NCBI RefSeq assembly: GCF_010122465.1
Contig: NZ_WLZY01000004.1
Location: 372,001 to 436,000 of the forward strand
Length of the DNA stretch: 64,000 nt
Reading direction: 5' to 3'
Source: Phytoactinopolyspora mesophila
GTDB taxonomy: Bacteria; Actinomycetota; Actinomycetes; Jiangellales; Jiangellaceae
Shown piece by piece: positions 45,074 to 54,723 of this stretch. The notes beneath the pieces were generated by a model. The model saw only the letters and a list, made by a program, of their open reading frames with translations. It was not told the origin of the DNA and searched no databases. The position numbers and the translations under genes are program-made. Within the stretch, counting starts at the first letter, position 1, and the number at the start of each line of letters is the position of its first letter.

Positions 45074-46867
45074 ATGGACGGCACAACGATGCCGCGTCGG
45101 CGAGGTACCGCGAGGCTTCGCGTTCTGGCGGTCTTGGCTGCCACCGCGCTGGCCGTATCAGCGTGTGGCCTGTTCGACAACGGCGACGACGCGAACGTAT
45201 CGGAGCCGGGCAGTGACGACGCGCCCGAACAGGTGCTGAAGCTCTCCAGCAGCAACCTCCCCATCATTGACCCGCAGGTGGTCACCGGAGGCATGTGGCT
45301 GTCGGCGCGCGGCATCTTCGAAGGGCTCGTCGTCCAGAACGAGGACGGCACCGACGTCGAGCCAGGAATGGCCGAGAGCTGGGAGGTCTCCGACGACGGG
45401 CTGGTCTATACCTTCCAGATCCGTGACAACGCCGCGTGGTCGAACGGCGACCCGGTCACCGCGTCCGACTTCGAGCGGACCTACGAGCGGCTGTTCACCC
45501 CCGAGGCGGGAGAGACGGGGGGCAGCACATCCGGCGCCAACTCTTACCAGACGGCGACCAACATCAAAGGCGCTACCGACCTTCTCGACGGCAGCAGTGA
45601 GGACTTCTCCGACGTCGGAGTCCGGGCCGTAGACGACCTGGTGCTCGAGATCGAGCTGGACTCGCCCACCCCCGGATTCCTGATGTCGTTGACCCACCCG
45701 TCCTTGCTGCCGCTGCACATGGACACGGTGGAGGAGCATCCACAGGACTGGCAGGAGGCCGAGCACATCGTCAGCAACGGCCCGTTCGCCATCGACCGGT
45801 GGGTCACGAACTCGAGCATGACCCTCGTCCCGAACGAGCATTACTGGGATCCCGAGAACGTCCATCTGGACCGCATCGAGATCGCGTTGCTGGAGGCCGG
45901 AACGGCCGGGGCGGCGACCGTGCCGTACGAGAACGGCGAGGTCGACATCGTCGCACTGGCCAACGCGGACATCATCCGGATGGAGAACGATCCTGAGCTG
46001 GCCGAGCACCTGCGCGTCTCCGAAGCCGCCTCCTACGTCTACCTGGCGACGCTGCGCAGCGAGAACCCGCTGCTCGAAGACAGAGACATCCGCCGGGCGC
46101 TGGCGCTGGGCATCGACCGCGACTACGTCGCCGAGGTGACGCCGGACGGGCAGCCGGGACGTTCGCTGGTCCTCGGTTCGGTGCCGGGTTACGAGGCGGG
46201 TATCGAGGTCGACGACGACCTCGAAGAATCCCGACGGCTGCTCGAGGAGGCCGGATACCCGGACGGCGAGGGCTTCCCCGAGATCAACCTGCTGGCCGGC
46301 ACCTCCAACGTGGACGTCGAGGCGATCGTCGACTCGTGGCGGCGCAACCTGGGCATTTCCGCGAAGGCGGACACGGTTGAGGCCGGTGTCCTGGTGGAAC
46401 GCAGGTGGGCGGTCCAGGACGACGACTACGTGGGCTTCTACTACGGTTCCTTCGCCGGCACGCCGAACTGGCCCACGATGGTCAGCTCGCTGTGGTCGCC
46501 GCAGGACATCAAGGAGTTCAGTCTGCCGGCCGAGCAGTGGACCGAGTATCAGGAGATCCAGGCTGACACCGACCTGTCGACCGGTGAGCGCAACGAGCAG
46601 CTGAACGAGCTACTGGACGAGTACGCGAGCCCGGAGGCACACGAACTGGCCGCTCTCGTCGACGAAGCGATGTCCGAGCTGGACGAGGCCCGGCAGGAAG
46701 AATTGTTCAAGGAAGCGGCCAAGCTGCGCGAAGAACAGCATTTGATCATCCCGGTGCTGTGGAAAGACCGCTACTTCGCGATCCGGCCGACGATCCAGGG
46801 GCTGAACCTGCGGCCTTCTTCAGATGCCTACTACTTCAAGGGCATCCACATCGTCGCTGACGACTAA
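45074..46867 (+). CDS. Oligopeptide/dipeptide-type ABC substrate-binding lipoprotein (SBP_bac_5)
   Basis: The 597-residue protein has a lipobox VSAC (Cys31) and the SBP family 5 pattern: PIIDPQVVTGGMWLSARGIFEGL, ESWEVSDDGLVYTFQIRDNAAWSNGDPVTASDFERTYERL, and NGPFAIDRWVTNSSMTLVPNEHYWD. This family binds peptides but also nickel, opines and oligosaccharides. Given the glycan-related neighbours an oligosaccharide or glycopeptide is plausible. AAGGAG precedes ATG 45074. Four transporter genes follow. Confidence 0.9.
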   Translation: MDGTTMPRRRGTARLRVLAVLAATALAVSACGLFDNGDDANVSEPGSDDAPEQVLKLSSSNLPIIDPQVVTGGMWLSARGIFEGLVVQNEDGTDVEPGMAESWEVSDDGLVYTFQIRDNAAWSNGDPVTASDFERTYERLFTPEAGETGGSTSGANSYQTATNIKGATDLLDGSSEDFSDVGVRAVDDLVLEIELDSPTPGFLMSLTHPSLLPLHMDTVEEHPQDWQEAEHIVSNGPFAIDRWVTNSSMTLVPNEHYWDPENVHLDRIEIALLEAGTAGAATVPYENGEVDIVALANADIIRMENDPELAEHLRVSEAASYVYLATLRSENPLLEDRDIRRALALGIDRDYVAEVTPDGQPGRSLVLGSVPGYEAGIEVDDDLEESRRLLEEAGYPDGEGFPEINLLAGTSNVDVEAIVDSWRRNLGISAKADTVEAGVLVERRWAVQDDDYVGFYYGSFAGTPNWPTMVSSLWSPQDIKEFSLPAEQWTEYQEIQADTDLSTGERNEQLNELLDEYASPEAHELAALVDEAMSELDEARQEELFKEAAKLREEQHLIIPVLWKDRYFAIRPTIQGLNLRPSSDAYYFKGIHIVADD

Positions 46868-46923
46868 CAGGCCTGCCGAATCATGATCACTAGTGCACGA
46901 CACCACTCCGGGGAGGGTGCCTG

Positions 46924-47931
46924 ATGGGTTTCGCGACGTATTTGGGTAAGCGCGTCGCACGTATGGTGCTCTCCCTGGTGGCGGTCTCCATGATCACGTT
47001 CACCTTGCTGCAGATGGCGCCGGGAAGCTTCGCTGACATCCAGCGGATCAGCGCCGGCGCCGCGCAGTTCGGGGGCGCCGGTACCGAGGACATGGTGCAC
47101 GCCTTCGCCTCGCGTTACGGCGACGACATCCCTGCCTGGCAGCAATATCTGATCTTCATGAAAGGCGCTGTCACCTGGGACTTCGGCCCGTCGTACAAAT
47201 ATCCGACGCAGGACGTGCAGGACATCATCGCCCAAGGCTTCCCGATCTCGGCCACCATCGCCATCATCGCGGTTGTCCTCTCGTTGATGATCGCCATCCC
47301 GATCGGTGTCTACGCGGCAGTGCGACAGAACTCGAAGGCCGACCACAGTGCGATGTTCTTGATCACGCTCGGTACCGCACTGCCCAATTACCTGACCGGC
47401 GTGATCCTGGTCCTGTTCTTCACCCTGACGCTCGGTGTCTTGCCATCGAGCGGATGGGACGGTCCGCAATACATGATCATGCCGGTGCTGGCGCTGGTTC
47501 TCGGGCCCACAGCGGTCCTGGCCAGGTACGTGCGTTCCAGCATGCTCGAAACACTGCGCGAAGAGTACGTTGTGGCGGCGCTGGCCAAAGGTGGCCGGCA
47601 CGCCACGGTGATCACCCGGCACGCACTGCGGAACTCGCTGATCCCCATCGTGACGGTGCTCGGCCCGCTGCTGGCGTCGCTGATGACCGGCACGGTGTTC
47701 GTCGAAGCTCTGTTCCGTATTCCGGGCCTGGGGTTGTACTTCGCCCAGGCCGCGGCGAGCCGGGACATGCCCCTGCTGATGGGCACTGCGCTGTTCTTCG
47801 CGCTGATCTTGATGACCATGAACCTGATCGTGGACCTCGTGTACGGGTACCTCGATCCCCGAATCAGAGCGGCTGGGGGTGTTAGCCGGTGGCGCTCGCA
47901 GCAGAAGCGATCGGTCAGCCAGACGGCGTAG
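46924..47931 (+). CDS. ABC transporter permease (DppB type)
   Basis: The 335-residue protein has six transmembrane helices and the DppB opening FATYLGKRVARMVLSLVAVSMITFTLLQMAPG. The EAA-type loop is LREEYVVAALAKGGRHATVITRHALRNSLIP. It forms the channel with the DppC-type protein encoded next, whose start overlaps this gene by 43 bp. GGGGAGG precedes ATG 46924. Confidence 0.9.
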   Translation: MGFATYLGKRVARMVLSLVAVSMITFTLLQMAPGSFADIQRISAGAAQFGGAGTEDMVHAFASRYGDDIPAWQQYLIFMKGAVTWDFGPSYKYPTQDVQDIIAQGFPISATIAIIAVVLSLMIAIPIGVYAAVRQNSKADHSAMFLITLGTALPNYLTGVILVLFFTLTLGVLPSSGWDGPQYMIMPVLALVLGPTAVLARYVRSSMLETLREEYVVAALAKGGRHATVITRHALRNSLIPIVTVLGPLLASLMTGTVFVEALFRIPGLGLYFAQAAASRDMPLLMGTALFFALILMTMNLIVDLVYGYLDPRIRAAGGVSRWRSQQKRSVSQTA

Positions 47932-48791
47932 AAATCGAGAAAGCCAGGAGCCACTGGTCGCGTGCGTGGGGCCGGTTCCGGGCGAACCGCCTCGCGTTCA
48001 TCAGTTTGATCTTCTGTGGAATCCTGGTGGTGACGGCCATCGCCGCGCCGTGGATCGCGCCGTATCACTTCACGGAGACCAACCCCGAGGCCCGGCTGGC
48101 GCCGCTCGGCACCGAAGGCCATCTCCTGGGTACCGACTTGCTCGGGCGGGACATCTTCAGCCGGCTGATCTACGGCTTGCGCACGGCGCTGTTCGTGGCG
48201 TTCGGCGCGGAGCTGGCGTCGTTGCTGGTCGCGATCATCATCGGTCTGTCGGCCGGCTACATCGGTGGGCGCGTCGATCAGGGCCTGATGGGCATCACCG
48301 ACGTCATGTATGCCTTCCCCAGCTACCTGTTCGCGATTGTCCTGGTCACGGTCATGGGGCGCAGCCTCTGGGCGGTGATGCTGGCGATCGGGATCTCGTC
48401 CTGGGTTACCCAGGCCCGGCTGGTACGAGCGCAAGTGCTGAGTGTGAAGGAACGAGAATACGTGGAGGCGGCCCGGTCGATGGGCGCCTCCGGAACCACC
48501 ATCTCGTTGCGCTACATCCTGCCGAACGCGGTTGGACCGCTGCTGGTGACCACCAGCTTCGCGATCCCGGCGGCGATCAGTGCGGAAGCGGGCCTGGCGC
48601 TGCTCGGACTCGGTGTACAGCCACCCACGCCGTCGTGGGGGTCGATGATCTCCGAAGGCATCGGCTACATCCTGGCGGCGCCGCACATGCTGTTCCTGCC
48701 GGCCACCCTGTTCGCCCTCACACTGCTGGCGTTCACCTGGGTGGGCGACGGAGTCCGGGACGCCTTCGACGCCAGTGGGGAGAGCCGATGA
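47889..48791 (+). CDS. ABC transporter permease (DppC type)
   Basis: The 300-residue partner shows the DppC hallmarks RFRANRLAFISLIFCGILVV near the start, HLLGTDLLGRDIFSRLIYGLRTAL, and the loop KEREYVEAARSMGASGTTISLRYILPN. GTG 47889 lies inside the 3' end of the dppB-like gene, with GGGGGTG upstream. Its TGA overlaps the next ATG by 4 bp. Confidence 0.9.
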   Translation: MALAAEAIGQPDGVEIEKARSHWSRAWGRFRANRLAFISLIFCGILVVTAIAAPWIAPYHFTETNPEARLAPLGTEGHLLGTDLLGRDIFSRLIYGLRTALFVAFGAELASLLVAIIIGLSAGYIGGRVDQGLMGITDVMYAFPSYLFAIVLVTVMGRSLWAVMLAIGISSWVTQARLVRAQVLSVKEREYVEAARSMGASGTTISLRYILPNAVGPLLVTTSFAIPAAISAEAGLALLGLGVQPPTPSWGSMISEGIGYILAAPHMLFLPATLFALTLLAFTWVGDGVRDAFDASGESR

Positions 48792-49816
48792 GCGAGCCGC
48801 TGCTGGAGGTACGCGACCTGCGAACCGATTTCGCGCTCAAAGACCGCGAGTTGCGCGTGGTCGACGGTGTCAGCTTGACGGTCGAGCAAGGACAGGCGCT
48901 GGCGATCGTCGGGGAGAGCGGCAGCGGTAAGAGCGTGACCATGCGCAGCGTGATGCGGGTGCTGCCGAAGACGGGCCGGATCGTGGGTGGCACGGCCAAG
49001 CTCAACGGCAGGGACGTGCTCGCGTTGTCCGAACGCCAGATGCGGCAGGTGCGCGGACGGGAGATCGGCATGGTCTTCCAGAACGCGATGGAGGCGCTCA
49101 ACCCCACCTTGACTCTGGAGCGGCAGCTCACCGAACACCTGCGCTGGCACGGCATCTGCGACCAGGCTGAAGCCAAACGCAGAGCCATCGAGACGCTTGG
49201 CGACGTCGGCATCCCGGAGCCGGAGAAGCGGATCCGCACCTACCCGTTCCAACTGTCCGGCGGCATGCGGCAACGCGCCATGATCGCGATGGCGATGGTG
49301 GCCCGGCCGAAACTGTTGATCGCCGACGAGCCGACCACAGCCGTGGACGTCACGGTCCAGCGGCAGATCCTCGACCTACTCGCCACCCTCAAGGAGCGCG
49401 GCACCGGCGTCATCATGATCACCCACGATCTGGGTGTCGCGCGGTATTTCTGCGACGAGGCCATCGTGATGTACGGCGGGCGGGTCGTGGAGCAGGCCTC
49501 GGTCCGCTCGCTGCTCGCCGAACCGGCGCATCCCTACTCCGCCGGTTTGCTCCGTTCGACGGTGGAGGTCGGCGGCCGGCATCGTGCGCTGACACCGATT
49601 CCGGGAGCGCCGCCGGATCTGGCCTATCGGCCGTCTGGTTGTGTCTTCCATCCCCGCTGTGACCAGGCCGAGGAGAGCTGCCGGAAGAACGAGCAGCCGC
49701 TCCTGCCGCTGCCCACCCCGGTACCCGCGGGCGGACGGGACGTTGCCGCGAGACCCGACACGACGACCACCACCTCGCGAGTGGTGGCCTGCTGGAAGGC
49801 GGTGGAGCGTGGTTGA
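48788..49816 (+). CDS. ABC transporter ATP-binding protein (DppD type)
   Basis: The 342-residue ATPase carries Walker A GESGSGKS (about residues 39-46), Q-loop VFQNAMEALNP, signature LSGGMRQRAMIA, Walker B LLIADEPTTAVDVT and switch His in MITHDLG. A C-terminal oligopeptide-type domain follows: GAPPDLAYRPSGCVFHPRC and further Cys, a pattern linked to an iron-sulphur or metal site in Dpp/Opp ATPases. It pairs with the DppF-type ATPase to power import. ATG 48788 overlaps the preceding stop. Confidence 0.92.
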   Translation: MSEPLLEVRDLRTDFALKDRELRVVDGVSLTVEQGQALAIVGESGSGKSVTMRSVMRVLPKTGRIVGGTAKLNGRDVLALSERQMRQVRGREIGMVFQNAMEALNPTLTLERQLTEHLRWHGICDQAEAKRRAIETLGDVGIPEPEKRIRTYPFQLSGGMRQRAMIAMAMVARPKLLIADEPTTAVDVTVQRQILDLLATLKERGTGVIMITHDLGVARYFCDEAIVMYGGRVVEQASVRSLLAEPAHPYSAGLLRSTVEVGGRHRALTPIPGAPPDLAYRPSGCVFHPRCDQAEESCRKNEQPLLPLPTPVPAGGRDVAARPDTTTTTSRVVACWKAVERG

Positions 49817-50762
49817 CGTGACCCAGAACGCGGCCGTGGGCGACACCCGGTCCACGACGGTGGGCGGCGACGCCGGCGTCACGCCGGTGGTGGCCGCCGA
49901 AAGCGTCGACAAGGTGTTCGCGACTCGTGCCGGCGACGTGCACGCCGTGCGGGATGTGTCGTTGGCTGTGCAGCCGGGAGAGACCTTGGGTCTGGTCGGC
50001 GAGAGCGGAAGTGGCAAATCCACGATGGCCAGGCTGCTGATGGGCCTGCTCCCGCCGACTTCCGGCACGGTGCGATTCGACGGCGTCGACCTGTCGACGA
50101 TGCGGGGCGCGTCGTTGCGCCGGCTCCGTGCCCAGATGCAGATGGTGTTCCAGAACCCCTTCGGTTCATTGCTGCCGCACTACAGCGCGGTGGCGAACGT
50201 GGCCGAGCCGCTGCGGCTGCACAAGCGCGGTGACAAGAAGTCTCGCCGGGAGCAGGCGATCGAACTGCTTGAACTAGTGGGGGTGAACCCGCGCTTCGCC
50301 GACCACTATCCGCGCCAGTTCTCCGGTGGTCAGCAGCAGCGGGTGGCCATCGCCCGGGCACTCGCCCTGGAACCGCGGCTGCTGATGTGTGACGAACCGA
50401 CGTCGTCCCTCGACGTCTCGATTCAGGCGCAGGTGCTGGCCCTGCTGGAAGAGCTGCGCAACCGGCTCGGGCTGACCGTCGTGTTCATCTCCCACAACCT
50501 GGCCGTGGTCGAGCGATTCGCCGATCGGGTCGCCGTGATGTGCCTGGGCCGAGTGGTCGAGATCGCCCCGGCCGAAGTCCTGTTCGACCGGCCACAGCAC
50601 CCGTACACACAACAACTGCTGGCGGCCATTCTGCCGGTGACCAGTGATCCGCCTCCATTGCCACGCAGCACGTGGCAGCCGGAAAACGGCCTTGATGGGG
50701 AGCTGCGTGAAGTGGCCCCAGGCCATTTCGCGCGCGATGCGTCGCCTGGCGCGAGGGAGTGA
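49809..50762 (+). CDS. ABC transporter ATP-binding protein (DppF type)
   Basis: The 317-residue ATPase has Walker A GESGSGKS (about residues 65-72), Q-loop VFQNPFGSLLP, signature FSGGQQQRVAIARAL, Walker B LLMCDEPTSSLDVS and ISHNLAVVERF. It ends with the usual VLFDRPQHPYTQQLLAAILP tail. GTG 49809 overlaps the end of the dppD-like gene by 8 bp; GTG 49818 is a possible alternative. This completes a five-component Dpp-like importer. Confidence 0.9.
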   Translation: MVDVTQNAAVGDTRSTTVGGDAGVTPVVAAESVDKVFATRAGDVHAVRDVSLAVQPGETLGLVGESGSGKSTMARLLMGLLPPTSGTVRFDGVDLSTMRGASLRRLRAQMQMVFQNPFGSLLPHYSAVANVAEPLRLHKRGDKKSRREQAIELLELVGVNPRFADHYPRQFSGGQQQRVAIARALALEPRLLMCDEPTSSLDVSIQAQVLALLEELRNRLGLTVVFISHNLAVVERFADRVAVMCLGRVVEIAPAEVLFDRPQHPYTQQLLAAILPVTSDPPPLPRSTWQPENGLDGELREVAPGHFARDASPGARE

Positions 50763-50766
50763 AGTG

Positions 50767-52581
50767 ATGAAGGAGTACCCGCATCTCAGCGTCGTGCTGG
50801 ATGAGGTGTCAGCTCGCGAGGGCCACGCCGAGGGGCAAGCACCCTGGTGGACGTACTGCGCGGAGGTTCTCGACCACGTACGTGTGCCGTACGACGTGGT
50901 GCCGGCCATCGGCGATCTCGGTCTGGACGGACCCGGCGTGCTGCTTTTCCCGGAGGCACCGTCGCTGCCCGACGATCAGGCCGCGGCCGTCCGCGCGTGG
51001 GTCGAGGGTGGCGGTGCGCTCCTGTGCACCGGCGCCGGCTCACTGGGTGCGGCGTTCGGTGTCGCCGAGGTGGATCCTGTCGCCGACGGGTACGTGCTGA
51101 TCGACGGCGCTGACGGCTGGCTGGACGGCGTGGACGTGCCGCTGCGAGCCCAGGGTGGAAACAAGCTGGCCGTCGGGACCGACGCGGTTGTGCTGGCCAG
51201 TTGGGCGCATGACAAAACGCCGGCGATCGTTCTGGTTCATCTGGGCCTCGGTGTGGCGATCTTCTCCGGCGTGGACATCTGGCAGAGCATCGTCCGGATC
51301 CAGCAAGGCGATCCCGTGTATACCGACGGTGTGCCCGCCGCCGACGGCAGTGCTGCCGTCGACGACGGCTCGCTGAAATGTGATGACGGGATCGTGCTGT
51401 CCTACGAGACCGACCGGGAGGTGCCGCCGCAGTCCGCTGTCCGGCGCGCGGAAGGGCGCGCCGGTCTTGACCCGGTGCCGATCTTCCACCGCCCGCACGC
51501 CGACCTCTGGCGCGGCGCCTTCCTGCAGCTTCTGCTTGGCGCCGCCCGGCACTGCGGGGTGGTGTTGCCCTGGTTGTACTACTGGCCCGCCGGAGTCCCG
51601 GCGGTGGCTCACCTGTCCGTCGACTCCGACCGCAACTCGATCGAAGACGCCGCGACGTCACTGGATCTCTTCGACGAGATCGGCGTCCGGACCACCTGGT
51701 GCCACGTCTATCCGGGCGGCTACGACACCGCGACGGTCGAGCGGATCGGTGCGGCCGGACATGAGCACGCCCTTCATTTCAATGCTGTAGGTGACGCGGA
51801 CATCGCCTCGTGGGGCTGGGCACAACTACGCGCTCAGCACGCGTGGGCGCAGGCGATGACCGGACACGAGGAGATCGTCTCCAATAAGAACCACTACACC
51901 CGCTGGGAAGGCTGGGACGAGTTCTACCGCTGGTGTGTGCGGCTGGGCATCGAGATCGACGAGACCCGCGGGCCGAGCAAACGCGGCAATGTCGGTTTCC
52001 CGTTCGGCACGGCGCATCTGGCCAAGCCGATGTCCGGTACGCGCCGCCTTGACGTCTTGATGCTTCCGATGCATGCCCAGGACTTGGCCTGGACAACACA
52101 CGAATCGGTGCGCAACGTGATCCTCGACCAGGTTGTCGCCCAGCACGGCGTCGCCCATTTCCTCTTCCATCCGGTGCACCTGCATCGGCGCTCGTTCGTT
52201 CGGGACGCGTGTCGCGACGTCGTCGCGGAGGCGACCCGCCGGGGGCTGCCCTGGTGGACGGCGGCGCAGCTCAACGCCTGGGAACGGCTCCGGCGAAACG
52301 TCGTTCTGGACGTCCGCCACGAGGCAGGCGGCGGGTTGGCGATCAGCGCGCACGCGCCCAACGCCATTCCCGGGGCCGCCATCATGCTGCCACTTCCGGA
52401 CCCGTCAGCACAGGTGGAGACCGCCTGGTCCGATTCCGGCAGCCCGGTCCGGCCCGCTGTCGTAGAGAGGCACGGAATGACGATGCTGGAATTGGCCACC
52501 GATCTGGCCGAAGGGACCACGACGCTGCACGTCACCTGGGCGGCCGTCGCGGCGGCGCCGGACGGGGAGCTCGTGCGATGA
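50767..52581 (+). CDS. Two-domain protein: amidotransferase-like N-terminus, deacetylase-like C-terminus
   Basis: The 604-residue protein appears to have an N-terminal glutamine-amidotransferase/ThuA-like fold (to about 200: GPGVLLFPEAPSLPDDQAAAVRAWVEGGGALLCTGAGSLG, GVAIFSGVDIW). A region resembling NodB polysaccharide deacetylases follows: VAHLSVDSDRNSIEDAATSLDLFDEIGVRTTWCHV, then HEHALHFNA and FLFHPVHLHRRSF, which supply Asp and His residues for a metal site. A beta-rich end follows. It could deacetylate a glycan intermediate. ATG 50767 follows GAGGGAG; GTG 50764 is equally placed. Its end overlaps the SIS gene by 4 bp. Confidence 0.62.
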   Translation: MKEYPHLSVVLDEVSAREGHAEGQAPWWTYCAEVLDHVRVPYDVVPAIGDLGLDGPGVLLFPEAPSLPDDQAAAVRAWVEGGGALLCTGAGSLGAAFGVAEVDPVADGYVLIDGADGWLDGVDVPLRAQGGNKLAVGTDAVVLASWAHDKTPAIVLVHLGLGVAIFSGVDIWQSIVRIQQGDPVYTDGVPAADGSAAVDDGSLKCDDGIVLSYETDREVPPQSAVRRAEGRAGLDPVPIFHRPHADLWRGAFLQLLLGAARHCGVVLPWLYYWPAGVPAVAHLSVDSDRNSIEDAATSLDLFDEIGVRTTWCHVYPGGYDTATVERIGAAGHEHALHFNAVGDADIASWGWAQLRAQHAWAQAMTGHEEIVSNKNHYTRWEGWDEFYRWCVRLGIEIDETRGPSKRGNVGFPFGTAHLAKPMSGTRRLDVLMLPMHAQDLAWTTHESVRNVILDQVVAQHGVAHFLFHPVHLHRRSFVRDACRDVVAEATRRGLPWWTAAQLNAWERLRRNVVLDVRHEAGGGLAISAHAPNAIPGAAIMLPLPDPSAQVETAWSDSGSPVRPAVVERHGMTMLELATDLAEGTTTLHVTWAAVAAAPDGELVR

Positions 52582-53375
52582 CCGAGACGCAGACCGCGCG
52601 CAATCATCCGGCGCCCGCCACTCCTGAGCTGATGGACCGGTACCTCGGCGAGATCTCGGCCATTCTGACGACCATCCGGGACGAGGAAGCCGCGGCCATC
52701 GAGGCCGCCGCTGACACCATCGCCCGGCACATCGCCGATGACCGGCTGGTCTACATCTACGGACCAGGCGGGCATTCCAATCTCGCGGCCCAGGAGGTCT
52801 TCTTCCGTGCTGGAGGACTAGCGCACATGAGTGCGATTCTCGACGACGGCACACTCCTGTCCAGCGGCGCGATGCGATCGATGGCGATGGAGCGCACCCC
52901 CGGATACGGGACTGTCGTGCTAGCGGACAACGACATCGGCGCAGGCGACCTGCTCGTCCTGGTCAACGCTTATGGAATCAACGCCGCGTTGATCGACGCC
53001 GCGTTGTATGCCAAGCGCGTCGGCGCCGTCGTCATCGGAGTGTCCTCGAAAGTGCATGCCCAGTCCACGGCGCCGGATCACCCTGCGCGGCACCCGTCCC
53101 GGCAGGATCTCCACGATCTCGTCGATGTGCACATCGACACCAAGGTGCCGGTGGGGGACGCGGTGCTGCGGCTCGACGGTGTGGACGAGCCGGTGGCGGC
53201 GATCTCGACCTTCGTGAACGCGTACGCGCTGAACTGCTTGACCGCGTCGGCGACGGCTGCCCTGGTCCGGCGCGGCATCGACCCGCCAATCTGGCGCAGC
53301 GGCAACGCGCCCGGAGGCGATGACCAACACACGGGCATCGTCGAACGGTTCCGATCCCGGGTGCGGTGGCTATGA
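52578..53375 (+). CDS. SIS-domain protein (sugar isomerase/phosphosugar binding)
   Basis: The 265-residue protein matches the SIS-domain group annotated UPF0309: a helical N-terminus, then RLVYIYGPGGHSNLAAQEVFFRAGGLAHMSAILDD and GDLLVLVNAYGINAALIDAALYAKRVGAVVIGVSS. The Ser of the phosphosugar loop is present in GGHSN. Family proteins isomerise, cleave or sense phosphosugars. In this operon it fits handling of an amino-sugar phosphate. Start and end both overlap the neighbouring genes by 4 bp. Confidence 0.83.
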   Translation: MTETQTARNHPAPATPELMDRYLGEISAILTTIRDEEAAAIEAAADTIARHIADDRLVYIYGPGGHSNLAAQEVFFRAGGLAHMSAILDDGTLLSSGAMRSMAMERTPGYGTVVLADNDIGAGDLLVLVNAYGINAALIDAALYAKRVGAVVIGVSSKVHAQSTAPDHPARHPSRQDLHDLVDVHIDTKVPVGDAVLRLDGVDEPVAAISTFVNAYALNCLTASATAALVRRGIDPPIWRSGNAPGGDDQHTGIVERFRSRVRWL

Positions 53376-54682
53376 GCGCGGGCGCCGATCGGGTATTGGT
53401 CGGTAGCGCCGTCGTCGACATCACCCCGTCGGTGGGTTCGGCCATGGCCGGATTCGCGGTACGAGTGCAGCCGGCTCAAGACGTACACGATCCGCTGCTC
53501 GCGACGGCGGTGACCGTGGCCTCCGGGACGAGCATCTCGGTGATCGTCGCCTGTGACCTGATCAGCCTGGACCCGCCCGACGCCGCCGAACTGAGCCGGC
53601 GGATCGCCGACGACATCGGGGTGCCCGCGGAGTCCGTCGCGCTCACCGTCAGCCATACCCACGGGGGGCCCAAGGTGAAGGCCGTCGGCTTTGGCCGGCC
53701 CCGGGACGAGCAGTACGTACAGACCGCCTTCGCGGGGATCGTCGACGCGGCACGGCTGGCCTGGAAGTCGCGGCGGCCCGCGACGCTGCGAGCCGGGGCG
53801 GAAGAGCTGCGCACGGTGGCCCACAACCGGCGCGGCACCGGCGTGATCGATCCGCTGGTGATCGCCGCACAATGGGCCGATGATTCCGGAGAACCCATAG
53901 CGACGCTCTTCTCGCACGCTTGTCATCCCGTGACACTTGGGCCGGACAACCTGTCCATCACTGCGGACTGGCCGGGAACCGCCCGGCGGCAGTTGCAGCA
54001 ACGGACCGGCGGTGACGTGGTGTTCGTGCAGGGTTGCTGCGGCCAGCTCAACACCGGCCACCTGGCCACGGACAGTTTCAGCCTGGCAGCCGATCCGAAC
54101 CGTAGCTTCGCCCAGGCCGAACGGATCGGCAAGAGTGTCAGCGACGCCGCGGCTCGTGCGCTGAATGGGGCGGCCCCGGTGCCGATCGGGTCAGTGCAAG
54201 CCCGGTCCGCGCGGGTCTACCTTCCCGTCACACCCGCACCCGATGCCGCCGCGCTCGACGAATGGGTCGCGGGCTGGCGACGGGATATCGCAGCCGCCAC
54301 CGGCCCGGAACGCGGGCTGATGGAGGTGTGGATCCAATGGGCCGAATACTGGCGGGACCGGCCGTCGCCCGGAGGCATCGAGGTACCGATATCGGTGCAT
54401 CGGTGGGGCGATTTCGGCATCGTGACGTTGCCGGGTGAGCCGTTCGTCGAGTTCGCGCTGGACCTCCGGCGCCGTCTGAACCGGCCGAACCTGCTGGTGA
54501 TGGGCTATACCGGAGGTGTTCCCGGATATATCCCGCTGCGGTCCGAGGACTATGCGGCCGGCGGATACGAGATCGAGATGGCCTATCGCAGCTCTCGACT
54601 GTTCTCCGGGCCGTACACCAGCGATGCCGGGCCGACGCTGCTCGAAGCCGCGGTCGAGTTGGCGGCTGAGTGCGGCTTGTGA
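53372..54682 (+). CDS. Neutral/alkaline ceramidase-like hydrolase
   Basis: The 436-residue protein has the N-terminal domain of neutral/alkaline non-lysosomal ceramidases: VGSAVVDITPSVGSAMAGFA, SVALTVSHTHGGP with a zinc-binding His pair, TVAHNRRG, LFSHACHPVTLGPDNLSITADWPG and FVQGCCGQLNT. True ceramidases are secreted and have an extra C-terminal domain. This one lacks a signal peptide and ends after the catalytic domain, so it probably hydrolyses an amide bond in another, cytoplasmic substrate such as an N-acyl amino sugar. It is the last gene of the cluster. Confidence 0.8.
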   Translation: MSAGADRVLVGSAVVDITPSVGSAMAGFAVRVQPAQDVHDPLLATAVTVASGTSISVIVACDLISLDPPDAAELSRRIADDIGVPAESVALTVSHTHGGPKVKAVGFGRPRDEQYVQTAFAGIVDAARLAWKSRRPATLRAGAEELRTVAHNRRGTGVIDPLVIAAQWADDSGEPIATLFSHACHPVTLGPDNLSITADWPGTARRQLQQRTGGDVVFVQGCCGQLNTGHLATDSFSLAADPNRSFAQAERIGKSVSDAAARALNGAAPVPIGSVQARSARVYLPVTPAPDAAALDEWVAGWRRDIAAATGPERGLMEVWIQWAEYWRDRPSPGGIEVPISVHRWGDFGIVTLPGEPFVEFALDLRRRLNRPNLLVMGYTGGVPGYIPLRSEDYAAGGYEIEMAYRSSRLFSGPYTSDAGPTLLEAAVELAAECGL

Positions 54683-54723
54683 CCGGACTCCGGCTTGTGG
54701 TCCGACTCCGGCGCTCCGCGCAT

